Counted from the stretch's first letter, positions 10,529 through 19,936 are shown. The stretch: DNA of 64,000 nucleotides from Bradyrhizobium sp. AZCC 1719 (GCF_036924525.1 NZ_JAZHRU010000001.1:6291001-6355000), one strand, 5' to 3'. Program-made: numbers and translations. The notes: generated by a model from the sequence alone, not told the origin.

Positions 10529-10709
10529 TCAAGCTCTCCTTCGGGTCGTTCCCCAAATTTCCTCGAGCGTTCCTCCGGCGGGACGAATTCCACGGCATCC
10601 GGGGCGCTCTGGCGGGGGCGCTTTAACACGGAAGTTCGCGTTCGAAAACGCGACAAAGGCATGACTGCACTGATTAAACGAAAGTCGTATGGGCGAGGAC
10701 AAGGCAGCT

Positions 10710-11843
10710 TCAGGCCGCGGCAATCGCGCCCTGAAGCTGGTCGCGAACCTTGGTCCCAATGGCCCGGTAGATCGCGGCATGCGGGCCATCAGGCTCGCTC
10801 GCGACCACTGGATTACCTTCGTCCGAGGTGGTCCGGATCGACATGTGCAGCGGGATTTCGCCCAGGAATGGGACACCCAACCGCTCCGCCTCATGGCGCG
10901 CGCCGCCATGGCCGAAAATGTCCGAGCGCGTGCCGCACTTGGGGCACTGGAAGTAGCTCATGTTCTCGACAATGCCGAGCACCGGCACGTTGACCTTCTT
11001 GAACATCGCAAGGCCCCTGCGCGCGTCGATCAGCGAGAGATCCTGCGGGGTTGAGATGATCACCGCCCCCTTCAGCGGGACGTTCTGCGCCAGCGTCAGT
11101 TGCGCGTCCCCCGTACCGGGCGGCATGTCGACGACGAGAATATCGAGCGTGCCCCACGCCACGTCGCGCAGCATCTGGGTGATCGCCGACATCACCATCG
11201 GCCCGCGCCAGATCATCGCGGTGTCTTCCTCGACCAGGAAGCCGATCGACATGATCGAAAGCCCGAAACGCTTGATCGGAATCATCTTGCGCTCGTCGTT
11301 GAGCTGCGGCTTCTCGTTGATGCCGGTGAGCCGCGGCACCGAGGGGCCGTAAATGTCGGCATCGAGCAGCCCGACGCGCAGGCCGAGGTCGCGCAGGCCA
11401 AGCGCCAGATTGAGCGCGGTGGTCGACTTGCCGACACCGCCCTTGCCCGAGGCCACAGCGATGACCGCGGCGACGCCAGGAATCTCTGCCTGCTTCGACA
11501 TCGGCGACGCCGCGCCCTGCGGCGGGCGGTGGGCGGAAGCGGGTTGCACGCCATGCGCATGCCGATGTGCCGCCGGCGCAGCCTGCGGAGCACCGGGCTT
11601 GCGCTCGGCCGTGAGCGCGATCATCGCCGTGCCGACACCGGGGATCGCGCGCACTGCAGCTTCGGCTTGCGCGCGCACGCTTTCCCAGGCTCGAGCCTCG
11701 GCGGCGTCGACATTGATGGAGAAGAACACCTTGCCGTCGGTGACCGAGATCGCCGACAGGACGTTGGCATTGGTCAGTGGCACGCCGCGCGGCGAGGCCA
11801 CCCGGCCAAGGGCATCGAGAACCTGTTGCTGTGTTACGCTCAC
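10710..11843 (-). CDS. apbC: Mrp/ApbC iron-sulfur cluster carrier ATPase
   Basis: P-loop ATPase of the Mrp/NBP35 family that carries 4Fe-4S clusters to target apoproteins in the cytoplasm, about 377 residues. It has an N-terminal MIP18/DUF59 domain (TQQQVLDALGRVASPRG, residues 1-85), a histidine-rich linker, then the deviant Walker A GKGGVGKST and the cluster-binding CPKC motif (YFQCPKCG). A GTG at 11843 preceded by AGGAG is the best start; the open frame runs 34 codons further upstream without family resemblance. Confidence 0.92.
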   Translation of the reverse strand: MSVTQQQVLDALGRVASPRGVPLTNANVLSAISVTDGKVFFSINVDAAEARAWESVRAQAEAAVRAIPGVGTAMIALTAERKPGAPQAAPAAHRHAHGVQPASAHRPPQGAASPMSKQAEIPGVAAVIAVASGKGGVGKSTTALNLALGLRDLGLRVGLLDADIYGPSVPRLTGINEKPQLNDERKMIPIKRFGLSIMSIGFLVEEDTAMIWRGPMVMSAITQMLRDVAWGTLDILVVDMPPGTGDAQLTLAQNVPLKGAVIISTPQDLSLIDARRGLAMFKKVNVPVLGIVENMSYFQCPKCGTRSDIFGHGGARHEAERLGVPFLGEIPLHMSIRTTSDEGNPVVASEPDGPHAAIYRAIGTKVRDQLQGAIAAA

Positions 11844-12019
11844 TCGCGCATCTCCTGAAGCCCTTGCGGTTCCGAGGGAGAACCGGGCTCTACTCGCTTG
11901 TTTTGACGCGCATTCTTGACGCGAACCCGACCCGCTCCGGACCAAGTCCGAAAGCGGAGCCTCGTTCCAATACGCTATGCCAGTCTGATGCGACCCATAG
12001 AGCGGTTCGGCGCAAAAGG

Positions 12020-12457
12020 CTATCTCGCTCCTACGTCATCCTGCCGCTCCGCGGGGGCGGCAGCCGCCTGCTCCTTGGCCGCCTCGTAATTCAGTTCGAT
12101 CATGACGCCATTGGGGTCATTGACGAAGATCTGCCAGAGGTCACCGCCCGGAACCTGCCGGGAGTCGTACGCCATACCCTTCTGCTCCAGCCGCCGCTTC
12201 ATGCCGTCAAAGCCGTAGCTGGCAAACGCAACATGGTGGACAACGCCGGAATCGGGCTTTTGCGGTTCGTCGGTCTTGGAAATATCGACGAGGTGCACCA
12301 CCGCCTTGCCTTCGCTGTACATCCAGGCCCCGGGAAATGCGAAGTTCGGCCGGGCGCCCTTTTCCAGGCCCAGAATGTCCTCATAGAACCGGACCGTATC
12401 GGCAAGGTTGCGGGTCCGGATGTTGAAATGGTCGAGCACGCCCACGCTGACGCCCAT
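12020..12457 (-). CDS. VOC (glyoxalase/dioxygenase fold) family protein
   Basis: Small cytoplasmic metalloprotein fold of 145 residues. GVLDHFNIRTRNLADTVRFYEDILGLEKG is a typical beta-alpha-beta-beta-beta opening with a metal-ligand histidine (DHF). The second half contains VHHVAFASYGFDGMKRRLEQ and ends DPNGVMIELNYEA, where the glutamate is the usual second metal ligand. It may be a glyoxalase, a bleomycin-resistance-like protein or an isomerase; nothing here selects one. It is a lone gene on the minus strand. Confidence 0.85.
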   Translation of the reverse strand: MGVSVGVLDHFNIRTRNLADTVRFYEDILGLEKGARPNFAFPGAWMYSEGKAVVHLVDISKTDEPQKPDSGVVHHVAFASYGFDGMKRRLEQKGMAYDSRQVPGGDLWQIFVNDPNGVMIELNYEAAKEQAAAAPAERQDDVGAR

Positions 12458-12630
12458 ACGATGTCACTCCCTTTTTTGTGAGGCTCTTGAGGAACCTATC
12501 CTAGCACGAATCCGGCCCCGCCCATCAATGAAGGCGTTGCCCTCCCCTGCGCAGCGGTTATGGTGCGGCTCCTCCAAAAACACCGTCCGGCCGGCCCAAC
12601 GTCGCCGGCGAAAACTCCAAGGTAACACAC

Positions 12631-13503
12631 ATGGCTAAAGTCGCTTTTCTCGGTCTCGGCGTAATGGGCTTCCCCATGGCAGGACATCTGGCGAAAAAAG
12701 GCGGCCACGAGGTCACCGTGTACAACCGGACCGGGGCCAAGGCGAAGGAGTGGGCGGACAAATTCGGCGGGCGCACCGCGCCGACGCCGAAGGCCGCGGC
12801 CGAAGGTCAGGATTTCGTGATGTGCTGCGTCGGCAACGACAATGACCTGCGCGCGGTCACGATCGGGACCGATGGCGCCTTCGCCGGCATGAAAAAGGGC
12901 GCGGTATTCGTCGACCACACGACCGCCTCCGCCGAAGTCGCCCGCGAGCTTGATGCTGCCGCCGTCAAGGCCGGCTTCAAGTTCATCGACGCGCCGGTGT
13001 CCGGCGGCCAGGCGGGTGCGGAAAACGGCGTACTGACGGTGATGTGCGGCGGCAAGGAAGACGCCTATGCCGCTGCCGAGCCAATCATTTCCGGCGCTTA
13101 TGCGAGAATGTGCAAACTTCTCGGGCCCGCCGGCGCCGGACAGCTCACCAAGATGGTCAACCAGATCTGCATTGCAGGTCTCGTCCAGGGACTGTCCGAG
13201 GGCATTCATTTCGCCAAGAAGTCAGGGCTAGACGTCGCGGCCGTGATCGAGACCATCTCCAAGGGCGCGGCGCAGTCCTGGCAGATGGAGAACCGCTACA
13301 AGACCATGAATGACGGCAAGTTCGACTTCGGCTTCGCCGTCGAATGGATGCGCAAGGACCTCTCGATCTGCATCAGTGAGGCCCGCCGCAACGGCGCCAA
13401 CCTGCCGGTGACGGCACTCGTCGATCAGTTCTACGCCGAGGTCGAGAAGATGGGCGGCAAGCGTTGGGATACGTCGAGCCTTTTGGCCCGACTGGAGCGG
13501 TGA
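12631..13503 (+). CDS. NAD(P)-dependent beta-hydroxyacid dehydrogenase (3-hydroxyisobutyrate dehydrogenase family)
   Basis: Cytoplasmic oxidoreductase of 290 residues. The Rossmann dinucleotide site is GLGVMGFPMAGHL at the N-terminus. The substrate motif is FIDAPVSGGQAGAENG, and the catalytic lysine lies in GAGQLTKMVNQI (near residue 170). The family includes 3-hydroxyisobutyrate dehydrogenase, tartronate semialdehyde reductase and glyoxylate/succinic semialdehyde reductases; the exact substrate is uncertain. It is followed by a terminator and is probably monocistronic. Confidence 0.9.
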   Translation: MAKVAFLGLGVMGFPMAGHLAKKGGHEVTVYNRTGAKAKEWADKFGGRTAPTPKAAAEGQDFVMCCVGNDNDLRAVTIGTDGAFAGMKKGAVFVDHTTASAEVARELDAAAVKAGFKFIDAPVSGGQAGAENGVLTVMCGGKEDAYAAAEPIISGAYARMCKLLGPAGAGQLTKMVNQICIAGLVQGLSEGIHFAKKSGLDVAAVIETISKGAAQSWQMENRYKTMNDGKFDFGFAVEWMRKDLSICISEARRNGANLPVTALVDQFYAEVEKMGGKRWDTSSLLARLER

Positions 13504-13535
13504 GTTAAAGAAACAGGTTAAGACAAAGCGCAAGG

Positions 13536-13570
13536 CCCCCGCTTCTTATCCAGTCAGAAGCGGGGGTTCC
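13536..13570 (+). terminator. terminator-like hairpin after the dehydrogenase gene
   Basis: CCCCCGCTTCT (13536-13546) pairs perfectly with AGAAGCGGGGG (13556-13566) across a nine-base loop. Only two Ts follow, so termination may be weak. Confidence 0.65.
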
Positions 13571-13706
13571 GTCTGCCCGACAGGTTAATTTTAACTTCCT
13601 GTTTACGAGAATTTTTAGCTCTTTAAGTCATCGCTTAATGATTTAGCGGCACAGATAGACAATGCAAAAGCCCGCGCAGTTCGCGGGCAGGATTTTGTGT
13701 TGTTCA

Positions 13707-15311
13707 ATGAGTAAGCCCGCAGAGAAGCCCGAGGTTGTCCAGCTTCCGGCAGAAGCGCCGGTCGCATCAGCGGTCAACACCCGGCGCGTGGCGGCGCAGC
13801 GGGTGCGCGAGGCGCGGGATCGGTTAACGTCGACCAGCGGAACCCGCCCCGCCTTCGATACCGAATTGCTCCGACAATACGCCCAGACCCGGGTATCGGC
13901 TTCCTTCGTGGTCATGCTGCTGGTGGTTGCGACCGGCGTGCTGTTCGGCCTGTGGAAGTACGCCGTGCCGGCCGCGGTTTGGACCGTCGGCATGCTCTGC
14001 ATCCATGCCGCCATCATTCGCAACTGCAAGCGCTTCCTCAGCGAGCCGCCTACGCTCGCCGCCACGCGCAAATGGCAAACCCGCTTCGTGCTGCTCGACC
14101 TGCTCTACGGCCTGAGCTGGACGGCGATCCTGATCCACCCCGCCGGCCTCGACGTCGTCTCGAACACGATGATGATGTTCCTGATGCTGCTGGTGATCGC
14201 GGTATCAAGCATGCTGGCCGCGACGCTGCCCATTGCGGCGGTGGCGGCAACCGCTCCGGTGACGGCTGCGATCGCGCTCAACTTCGTGATGGGCGGAACC
14301 TTCGACAATTACGCGCTCGCGCTGCTGGCGGTTGCCGCCGAATGCTATTTTGCGCTGCTTGCGCACCAGCTTCATTCGACGACGCTGGATACGATCGAAG
14401 CGCGCGCCGAAAAGGACGCGCTGATCGGCGAGCTCGAACAGGCCAAGGCGATCTCGGACGAAGCGCGGCACCGTGCCGAATCCGCCAACGTCGCCAAGTC
14501 GCGCTTTCTGGCGCAGATGAGCCACGAGCTGCGTACGCCGCTGAACGCGATCCTCGGCTTCTCCGAGGTGATGAAGAGCGAAATTTTCGGCGCGCATGCG
14601 GTGCCGGTCTACAAGGAATATTCCGCCGACATCCACAATTCGGGCGTCCACCTGCTCAATCTCATCAACGAGATTCTCGATCTCTCGCGGATCGAGGCCG
14701 GCCGCTACGAACTCAACGAGGAAGCGGTGTCGCTCGTGCATGTCGTCGCCGACTGTCATCATCTGCTGAAGCTGCGCGCCACCAGCCGCGGCATCACCAT
14801 TCACGAGGTGTTCGAGCACGGCATGCCGAGAATCTGGGGCGACGAGCGCGCCACGCGCCAGGTCGTGCTGAACCTCATATCCAACTCGATCAAGTTCACC
14901 CCGCCGGGCGGCGATATCTGGCTCAAGGTCGGCTGGACCGCGTCCGGTGGACAATATCTCAGCGTCAAGGACACCGGCTCCGGCATTGCCGAGGATGAAA
15001 TCCCGATCGTGCTGGCGTCGTTCGGCCAGGGCTCCAACTCGATCAAATCGGCCGAACAGGGCGCGGGCCTGGGCTTGCCGATCGCCAAGAGCCTGATCGA
15101 CATGCACGGCGGCACCTTCACGCTGAAATCGAAATTGCGTATCGGCACCGAAGTCATCGTCACCTTCCCGCCCGAGCGCGTGATGAGCGCGCTGGCGCCG
15201 ATGGCCGAGGAGGCTCCGCCCCTACAGCCGGATCCCATTGTCACCGCAGCCGTCGAGGACAAGCGGCGGCCGCGTCACAAACCGATCATGAGTGCCGGCA
15301 CGGGGTTGTAG
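13707..15311 (+). CDS. membrane sensor histidine kinase (DivJ/PleC-like)
   Basis: Inner-membrane histidine kinase of about 534 residues. A block of several hydrophobic segments (roughly residues 50-220) is followed by a coiled linker, then the H-box QMSHELRTPLNAILGFSEVM, the N-box VVLNLISNSIKFTP, G1 DTGSGIAEDE and G2 GAGLGLPIAKSL. The H-box and overall layout resemble the alphaproteobacterial DivJ/PleC/PdhS group that feeds DivK and CtrA. No response regulator is adjacent. The ATG at 13707 is chosen over one at 13662, which lies inside a small hairpin. Confidence 0.88.
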   Translation: MSKPAEKPEVVQLPAEAPVASAVNTRRVAAQRVREARDRLTSTSGTRPAFDTELLRQYAQTRVSASFVVMLLVVATGVLFGLWKYAVPAAVWTVGMLCIHAAIIRNCKRFLSEPPTLAATRKWQTRFVLLDLLYGLSWTAILIHPAGLDVVSNTMMMFLMLLVIAVSSMLAATLPIAAVAATAPVTAAIALNFVMGGTFDNYALALLAVAAECYFALLAHQLHSTTLDTIEARAEKDALIGELEQAKAISDEARHRAESANVAKSRFLAQMSHELRTPLNAILGFSEVMKSEIFGAHAVPVYKEYSADIHNSGVHLLNLINEILDLSRIEAGRYELNEEAVSLVHVVADCHHLLKLRATSRGITIHEVFEHGMPRIWGDERATRQVVLNLISNSIKFTPPGGDIWLKVGWTASGGQYLSVKDTGSGIAEDEIPIVLASFGQGSNSIKSAEQGAGLGLPIAKSLIDMHGGTFTLKSKLRIGTEVIVTFPPERVMSALAPMAEEAPPLQPDPIVTAAVEDKRRPRHKPIMSAGTGL

Positions 15312-15357
15312 CCGCAAGCGCTTGCGCAAAGGACACAAAGCACCTCACTATCAAGGA

Positions 15358-15561
15358 ATGAGCAAAGAAACGCCGTGTATCGCAGTCTGTATGATGGATC
15401 CCAAAACCAAACTCTGCTTCGGCTGCGGACGAACGTTGCCGGAGATCGCGCGCTGGCACCGCATGGAAACGGCGGAACGATTGGCCGTGATGGAAGGGCT
15501 TGCGGCGCGCATGGTGGATGCGGGCCTGGTTCCGATGCCGCCGCGCACCGAACGCGGCTGA
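15358..15561 (+). CDS. DUF1289 protein
   Basis: A 67-residue protein with the hallmark CIAVCMMDPKTKLCFGCGRT pattern, in which four cysteines probably bind a metal, followed by EIARWHRMETAER. The family is widespread in proteobacteria and of unknown function. It starts at the ATG at 15358, just downstream of the histidine kinase, and is followed 28 bp later by the retropepsin gene, so the two may be cotranscribed. Confidence 0.88.
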   Translation: MSKETPCIAVCMMDPKTKLCFGCGRTLPEIARWHRMETAERLAVMEGLAARMVDAGLVPMPPRTERG

Positions 15562-15589
15562 TCACCGGAGGAAACGGCGGAGGCGCCCA

Positions 15590-16147
15590 GTGATCCGCAT
15601 CATGCTCGTTCTGGCGATGCTCGCCGCCACCGCCGGCGCCGTCGTCGCCTATGGCGATCCGAACCAGATCGCGCGCGCCGGCAACTCGGTATCGAAAATG
15701 CTGTGGCAACGCAGCCTGGAGCCGGCGCCCGCCGTGGAGATCGCGCGCGGCAAGGCCGGCGAATTCGCACTGCACGCCAAGATCAACGGCGTCAAGGCGC
15801 CGATGGTGATCGACACCGGCGCGACGTCGGTGGTGCTGACCTGGGAGACGGCGAAGGCGATCGGCCTGCCAATCGAGATGCTCGAATACAATGTCGATGT
15901 CGAAACCGCCGGCGGCCACACCAAGGCAGCACGGCTGACGCTCGATCGCCTCGCCGTCGGCGGGCTCGTCGAGAAATCTATCCCGGCGCTGGTGGTGCCG
16001 CGGGGGCAGTTGAAGACCAACCTGCTCGGCATGAGCTTTCTGGACCGGCTAGAGAGCTGGGGCGTGCAGGCCGACAAGCTGAAGCTGCACGGCTATCCCG
16101 AGGTGGCGACGTCCAATCGCAAACGCACCCGGTCGGCTGCGAATTAG
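15590..16147 (+). CDS. retropepsin-like aspartic protease, membrane-anchored (TIGR02281 type)
   Basis: About 185 residues from a GTG at 15590 with GGAGG upstream. A hydrophobic N-terminal segment (IMLVLAMLAATAGAVVA) is a signal anchor, so the catalytic part is periplasmic. The single active-site motif is MVIDTGATSVVLTWETA, with the flap-like region downstream and LLGMSFLDRL near the end, as in clan AA proteases that work as homodimers. Substrates are unknown. Confidence 0.85.
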   Translation: MIRIMLVLAMLAATAGAVVAYGDPNQIARAGNSVSKMLWQRSLEPAPAVEIARGKAGEFALHAKINGVKAPMVIDTGATSVVLTWETAKAIGLPIEMLEYNVDVETAGGHTKAARLTLDRLAVGGLVEKSIPALVVPRGQLKTNLLGMSFLDRLESWGVQADKLKLHGYPEVATSNRKRTRSAAN

Positions 16148-16554
16148 GGCGTGGATTCTGGTCCGCTTAGCCTCCAATCACGACGCAAAAGCGGATATGC
16201 CGATATCGGCGCGCTGGGCCAAAGCTGATATGGGCGGCAGTTTCTGATTCCGAGAAGAGTCGGAAGCTGACACCGGCCGCGACCTCAGCCTTGCCCGCTA
16301 GGGCCATTCGTGAATTTCGGCTAGGACCAACCAATAGCCAACACGGTACTGCCGCTGGCGCTCTACTTTCTTGTCCGGCTAGCGATATCCTAATCGCGAT
16401 CAATCGCGAGATGCCAATTGGCCGGCGCCGCGGGCAGTACTCCGCCTCTCGAGGGCTTCGGCCCGGAAAACAGTACTATTGACAATAGGCCAGGAGCGGA
16501 ACCACAATCCGTCGTTGTTTCAGTCAGTACCATTTAGTTTTTGAGTTTTAGTAT
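16148..16554. other. 407-bp intergenic region, no gene seen
   Basis: No coding frame with family resemblance is visible on either strand. The last 80 bases become AT-rich (ending in TTTAGTTTTTGAGTTTTAGTAT) and probably contain the promoter of the glycan-type cluster that follows. Confidence 0.5.
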
Positions 16555-17268
16555 ATGGCTTCGGAGCCGCCACAGGCATTCCCCCATGTGCCTCCCTCGT
16601 CGAGTATTCGCGAGAAATATAGGCACCTATTCCTCCATTTTGACCTGACGGATCGACCATCCAAGGATGCATTCGATCTGGCTGTTGGCCTTATCGCGCT
16701 CTTGGCAGTCTCTCCTCTACTTCTCGCCATAGCGATTGCCCACGGCGTTATTTCGATGATTTCGCCTCGCGAACGCGGTCCTCTTTTGGTGAGCTACAAG
16801 GCGGTGAGCAGAGGGGTGATCTTTCCAAAATACAAGCTTCGGGTGGTGAGAAGAGCTCACATCAACACTGCCGCGGCGTTAGATGGCGACTGGCATGCAT
16901 ATGCGGCAGAGTGGGATCCAGCCTGCCGCACTCTCCTCGGCAATTTCCTGAAAAAATTCTATCTGGATGAAATCCCGCAACTCATCAATGTCGCTCTAGG
17001 ACACATGAGTTTGGTAGGGCCGCGGCCGCTTGCGCTGCATCATTATCAGCGCGATTCGGCACAAGGTAACATCCAGCGACGAATGATCAAAGCCGGCTTG
17101 TTCGGCCCATCACAAGCCCTCAAGGGCACCGCCCAGTATGGCCAGCAGGATGACGAATACGAATACCTCGATGCAGTCCTGCGGATGCCAGCCGGCCAAC
17201 TGCTGCTCTATGACCTGAAACTAATCTGCCTGGGTTTGTTCCGCGTAGCACAAGGCAAGGGTCTTTGA
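16555..17268 (+). CDS. bacterial sugar transferase (initiating glycosyltransferase family), short form
   Basis: Polyprenyl-phosphate sugar-1-phosphate transferase-like protein of 237 residues. One hydrophobic segment (LAVGLIALLAVSPLLLAIAIAH, residues 40-60) precedes the catalytic part, with FPKYKLRV, then LGNFLKKFYLDEIPQLINV and the family signature MSLVGPRPL. Such enzymes start an exopolysaccharide or glycan on undecaprenyl phosphate at the inner membrane. The AT-richer codon use suggests transfer. The deacetylase gene follows 7 bp later. Confidence 0.88.
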   Translation: MASEPPQAFPHVPPSSSIREKYRHLFLHFDLTDRPSKDAFDLAVGLIALLAVSPLLLAIAIAHGVISMISPRERGPLLVSYKAVSRGVIFPKYKLRVVRRAHINTAAALDGDWHAYAAEWDPACRTLLGNFLKKFYLDEIPQLINVALGHMSLVGPRPLALHHYQRDSAQGNIQRRMIKAGLFGPSQALKGTAQYGQQDDEYEYLDAVLRMPAGQLLLYDLKLICLGLFRVAQGKGL

Positions 17269-17275
17269 TCGTCCC

Positions 17276-18187
17276 ATGTCCCCACCGGTCCACATTCTGA
17301 CATTCGATATCGAGGATTGGTTTCATGTGCTTGAGCACCGGGATACAGCCTCGGAAAGCGACTGGTGTCGTTTTGAATCCCGCGTTGAAAGGAACACCGA
17401 TCGTATTCTGGAGTGTCTCGATGAAGCCAACATAAGAGCTACTTTCTTTTGCCTTGGTTGGATCGCTCGGACCCATCCGCAAGTTGTCAAGGCGATAAGC
17501 GCTGCAGGACACGAAATCGGATCGCATTCTGATCGTCATTTGCTCGTGAACCAAATGACGCAGCGGCAATTCAGGGACGATCTCCGCACTTCCATTGCAT
17601 CCTTGGAAGACCTCACCGGCCATCGGGTTCGTGCTTTCCGCTCTCCCGGATTCTCCATTTCGCACCAAAGCATTTGGGCGTTTTCGGTACTGGCCGAGAA
17701 CGGGGTGGAATGGGATTCTTCAGTTTTCGCGTCTCCTCACTCCCACAGCAGGGAGCCAGCCCTCGACATCACCGGTCCTGTAACCCTTGAATGGCGCGGC
17801 GTCCGGCTCAAGCAATTTCCGGTGGTGCCTGGCTGCGTACTCGGCCGGCGCATCAGCTTTTCGGGAGGGGGATACTTTCGGCTGCTGCCCTACGGTCTCA
17901 TCCGGCACCTGATGAGCAAGTCGAACTACGCAATGACATACTTTCATCCGCGCGATTTCGATCCCGATCAGCCGCTGATACCGAATCTTCCGCTTCACCG
18001 CGCCTTTCGATCATATGTCGGCTTGAAATCGGCGCTTGCGAAATTCAAAGCCCTTCTCGGGCACTTTCACTTTATCGATATCAGCGAAGCGAACAAGCTG
18101 CTGGATTGGGACGCGCTTCCAAAGCTTGAGCTTGATAGCACTTCATTATCTATCCCGAATGGGAGGAAAATTTGCTTGCCAGCCTGA
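17276..18187 (+). CDS. NodB-type polysaccharide deacetylase (PEP-CTERM/exosortase-locus type)
   Basis: Predicted metal-dependent carbohydrate deacetylase of 303 residues without a signal peptide. Motif 1 is LTFDIEDWFH, motif 2 the metal ligands in SHSDRHLL, and motif 3 FRSPGFSI. The C-terminal half (GGGYFRLLPYGLIR, FHPRDFDPDQP) resembles DUF3473-containing deacetylases found in exosortase and EPS clusters. The next gene begins within its last 16 bases. It probably deacetylates the lipid-linked sugar made by its neighbour. Confidence 0.88.
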   Translation: MSPPVHILTFDIEDWFHVLEHRDTASESDWCRFESRVERNTDRILECLDEANIRATFFCLGWIARTHPQVVKAISAAGHEIGSHSDRHLLVNQMTQRQFRDDLRTSIASLEDLTGHRVRAFRSPGFSISHQSIWAFSVLAENGVEWDSSVFASPHSHSREPALDITGPVTLEWRGVRLKQFPVVPGCVLGRRISFSGGGYFRLLPYGLIRHLMSKSNYAMTYFHPRDFDPDQPLIPNLPLHRAFRSYVGLKSALAKFKALLGHFHFIDISEANKLLDWDALPKLELDSTSLSIPNGRKICLPA

Positions 18188-19278
18188 TCAGACATGGATC
18201 TGCTCGCGTTGAACGAAGCGTCCGGGAACGAATGTTCCGCCGCTTTGGTTGGGATGTTACCAAACCAGCCTTTGTCCAGTGTATTCTCACAGAACGCTGC
18301 AACTATAAATGCCAATACTGCTCACATTGGCGCATGGAGAAATATTCTGACGAAATGTCGTTCGATGAATGGCGAGCAGCCATCAGCAGTCTCACAAAGC
18401 TGGCGAGCCCGCTGGTAATCGACTTTACAGGCGGAGAACCTACCATCCACCCGCACTTTCTTGAGATCGTCGAGTACTGCCGATCCAAGCGCGTTGACTG
18501 GTTCATGACTACCAATGGATCGACGCTTTCGAAAACCCGATTCGTAGAGCGGCTAGTTGCAACGCAGCCGCTCAAGATTGACGTTTCGGTGGATAGTGGA
18601 TCGAGCATCGTGCATGACAATGCCCGTGGCGTTGCAGGGTCTTTGGCGCGAATTGAACATGGACTGCGGCATCTCGTCTCCGAGCAGGAGAGAGCAGGCC
18701 ACAGATTCCCAATCAGGATCAAGGTAACCGTTCATCGACTTAACGCGCACGAGTTGACGCCTGTGGTGAGATGGGCTGAGGCCGTCGGCGCGACTTCGAT
18801 CGACTTCAATCCCGTCAGCGGACTGTGGCGCAAAGAGCAGATGGAACACCTATCTATTTGCGACACGGACCTTGATGAATTGAAAAGCGAGATTCACAAA
18901 CTGATTCATATGAAATCGGAAGGTGCGCCGATCGAGACCAGCAACGAGCGCCTTCTCGGGATGATCGATCATTTCTCTGGGACCACCGAGTTCGGTACCG
19001 CGCCGTGTCGGGATCCTGTTCGTAACTTCATAATCAAGGCCTGCGGTGACGTGATCGCATGCGGCTGCTCCCCTCCTATCGGAAACGTGCGCGAGCAGCC
19101 CGCAAGACAGATTTGGCGCGGGAAAGCGGCCACAAGTGCTCGCGTCAAATCCCTGGATTGTTCCCTGAAAGTCGCGAAGGCCAAGGGCGCCAGCTCTTGC
19201 ATGGCGCAGAAGACAATAGGAGACGATCTCCGCCGGGCACTGCTCATTGTCGGATTTGGGTCAAGGCGTGCTCACTAG
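18172..19278 (+). CDS. radical SAM enzyme with SPASM-like C-terminus
   Basis: A 368-residue radical SAM protein. The 4Fe-4S site is CNYKCQYC (CxxxCxxC), followed by DFTGGEPTIHP and TTNGSTL. The C-terminal third has several cysteines (PCRDP, ACGDVIACGCSPP, LDCSL, SSCMAQ) that could bind auxiliary clusters. GGGAGG five bases before TTG at 18172 fixes the start and creates a 16-base overlap with the deacetylase gene. The substrate is unknown; context suggests a sugar, lipid carrier or peptide linked to glycan synthesis. Confidence 0.85.
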   Translation: MLASLIRHGSARVERSVRERMFRRFGWDVTKPAFVQCILTERCNYKCQYCSHWRMEKYSDEMSFDEWRAAISSLTKLASPLVIDFTGGEPTIHPHFLEIVEYCRSKRVDWFMTTNGSTLSKTRFVERLVATQPLKIDVSVDSGSSIVHDNARGVAGSLARIEHGLRHLVSEQERAGHRFPIRIKVTVHRLNAHELTPVVRWAEAVGATSIDFNPVSGLWRKEQMEHLSICDTDLDELKSEIHKLIHMKSEGAPIETSNERLLGMIDHFSGTTEFGTAPCRDPVRNFIIKACGDVIACGCSPPIGNVREQPARQIWRGKAATSARVKSLDCSLKVAKAKGASSCMAQKTIGDDLRRALLIVGFGSRRAH

Positions 19279-19936
19279 CTCGAAATCCATTTATCACAAG
19301 CTCAAATGGAGCTTGCTGCCCATCTTTCGCGCGAAGCGGATGGACCGATTTTTCCAAATTATGCGCCCGCGGCCCGGCGCCAAAATCCTAGACGTCGGCG
19401 GATTGCCGGCGCTGAACGGCGTGCCTGGACTCTGGAATGATCATACGACGACTTATAAGATTACTTTGCTTAATCTTCCGGGCTCGTTTGATAGGTTCAG
19501 CGCGAGTCAACTTGCACAGTACGAACTGATTGAGGCGGACGCCTGCAATTTCAGGTTATCACAGTCCTACGACCTCGTTTTTAGCAACGCGCTTATCGAG
19601 CACGTGGGAAACTTCCAGCGACAGAAGCTACTCGCCAACTTCATCCTTTCGGCTGGCAACAACCACTGGGTACAGACGCCATCGCCGCTCTTTCCTTTGG
19701 AAGCGCACTGTGATGTGCCGTTCTGGTGGTTCCTAACACTGTCCCAGCGGAAGAGAATGATTTCGAAATGGTATCACGGAGAAAATCCCTTCACGGCCCG
19801 ACAAATGGCATCGACGAGGCCAATATGGGCTAGCCAGCTTCGTCAACTTTTTCCGGACTCGCGGCTGACAGTCGAGTACTTCCTCGGTTTCCCGAAGTCT
19901 CAGATTGTGTATCGGCGGCGGAACGACGTAGGCTAA
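19247..19936 (+). CDS. methyltransferase-like protein of the glycan-type cluster
   Basis: 229 residues from a TTG at 19247 that overlaps the radical SAM gene by 32 bases; TTG 19256 and GTG 19268 are alternatives. MRPRPGAKILDVGGLPALNG resembles the SAM-binding motif I of class I methyltransferases, and SYDLVFSNALIEHVGNF matches post-motif II with the SNxxIEH signature of type-11 methyltransferases. The C-terminal half is divergent. Proposed role: methylation of the product of this cluster. No further gene of the cluster follows. Confidence 0.7.
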   Translation: MSDLGQGVLTSSKSIYHKLKWSLLPIFRAKRMDRFFQIMRPRPGAKILDVGGLPALNGVPGLWNDHTTTYKITLLNLPGSFDRFSASQLAQYELIEADACNFRLSQSYDLVFSNALIEHVGNFQRQKLLANFILSAGNNHWVQTPSPLFPLEAHCDVPFWWFLTLSQRKRMISKWYHGENPFTARQMASTRPIWASQLRQLFPDSRLTVEYFLGFPKSQIVYRRRNDVG

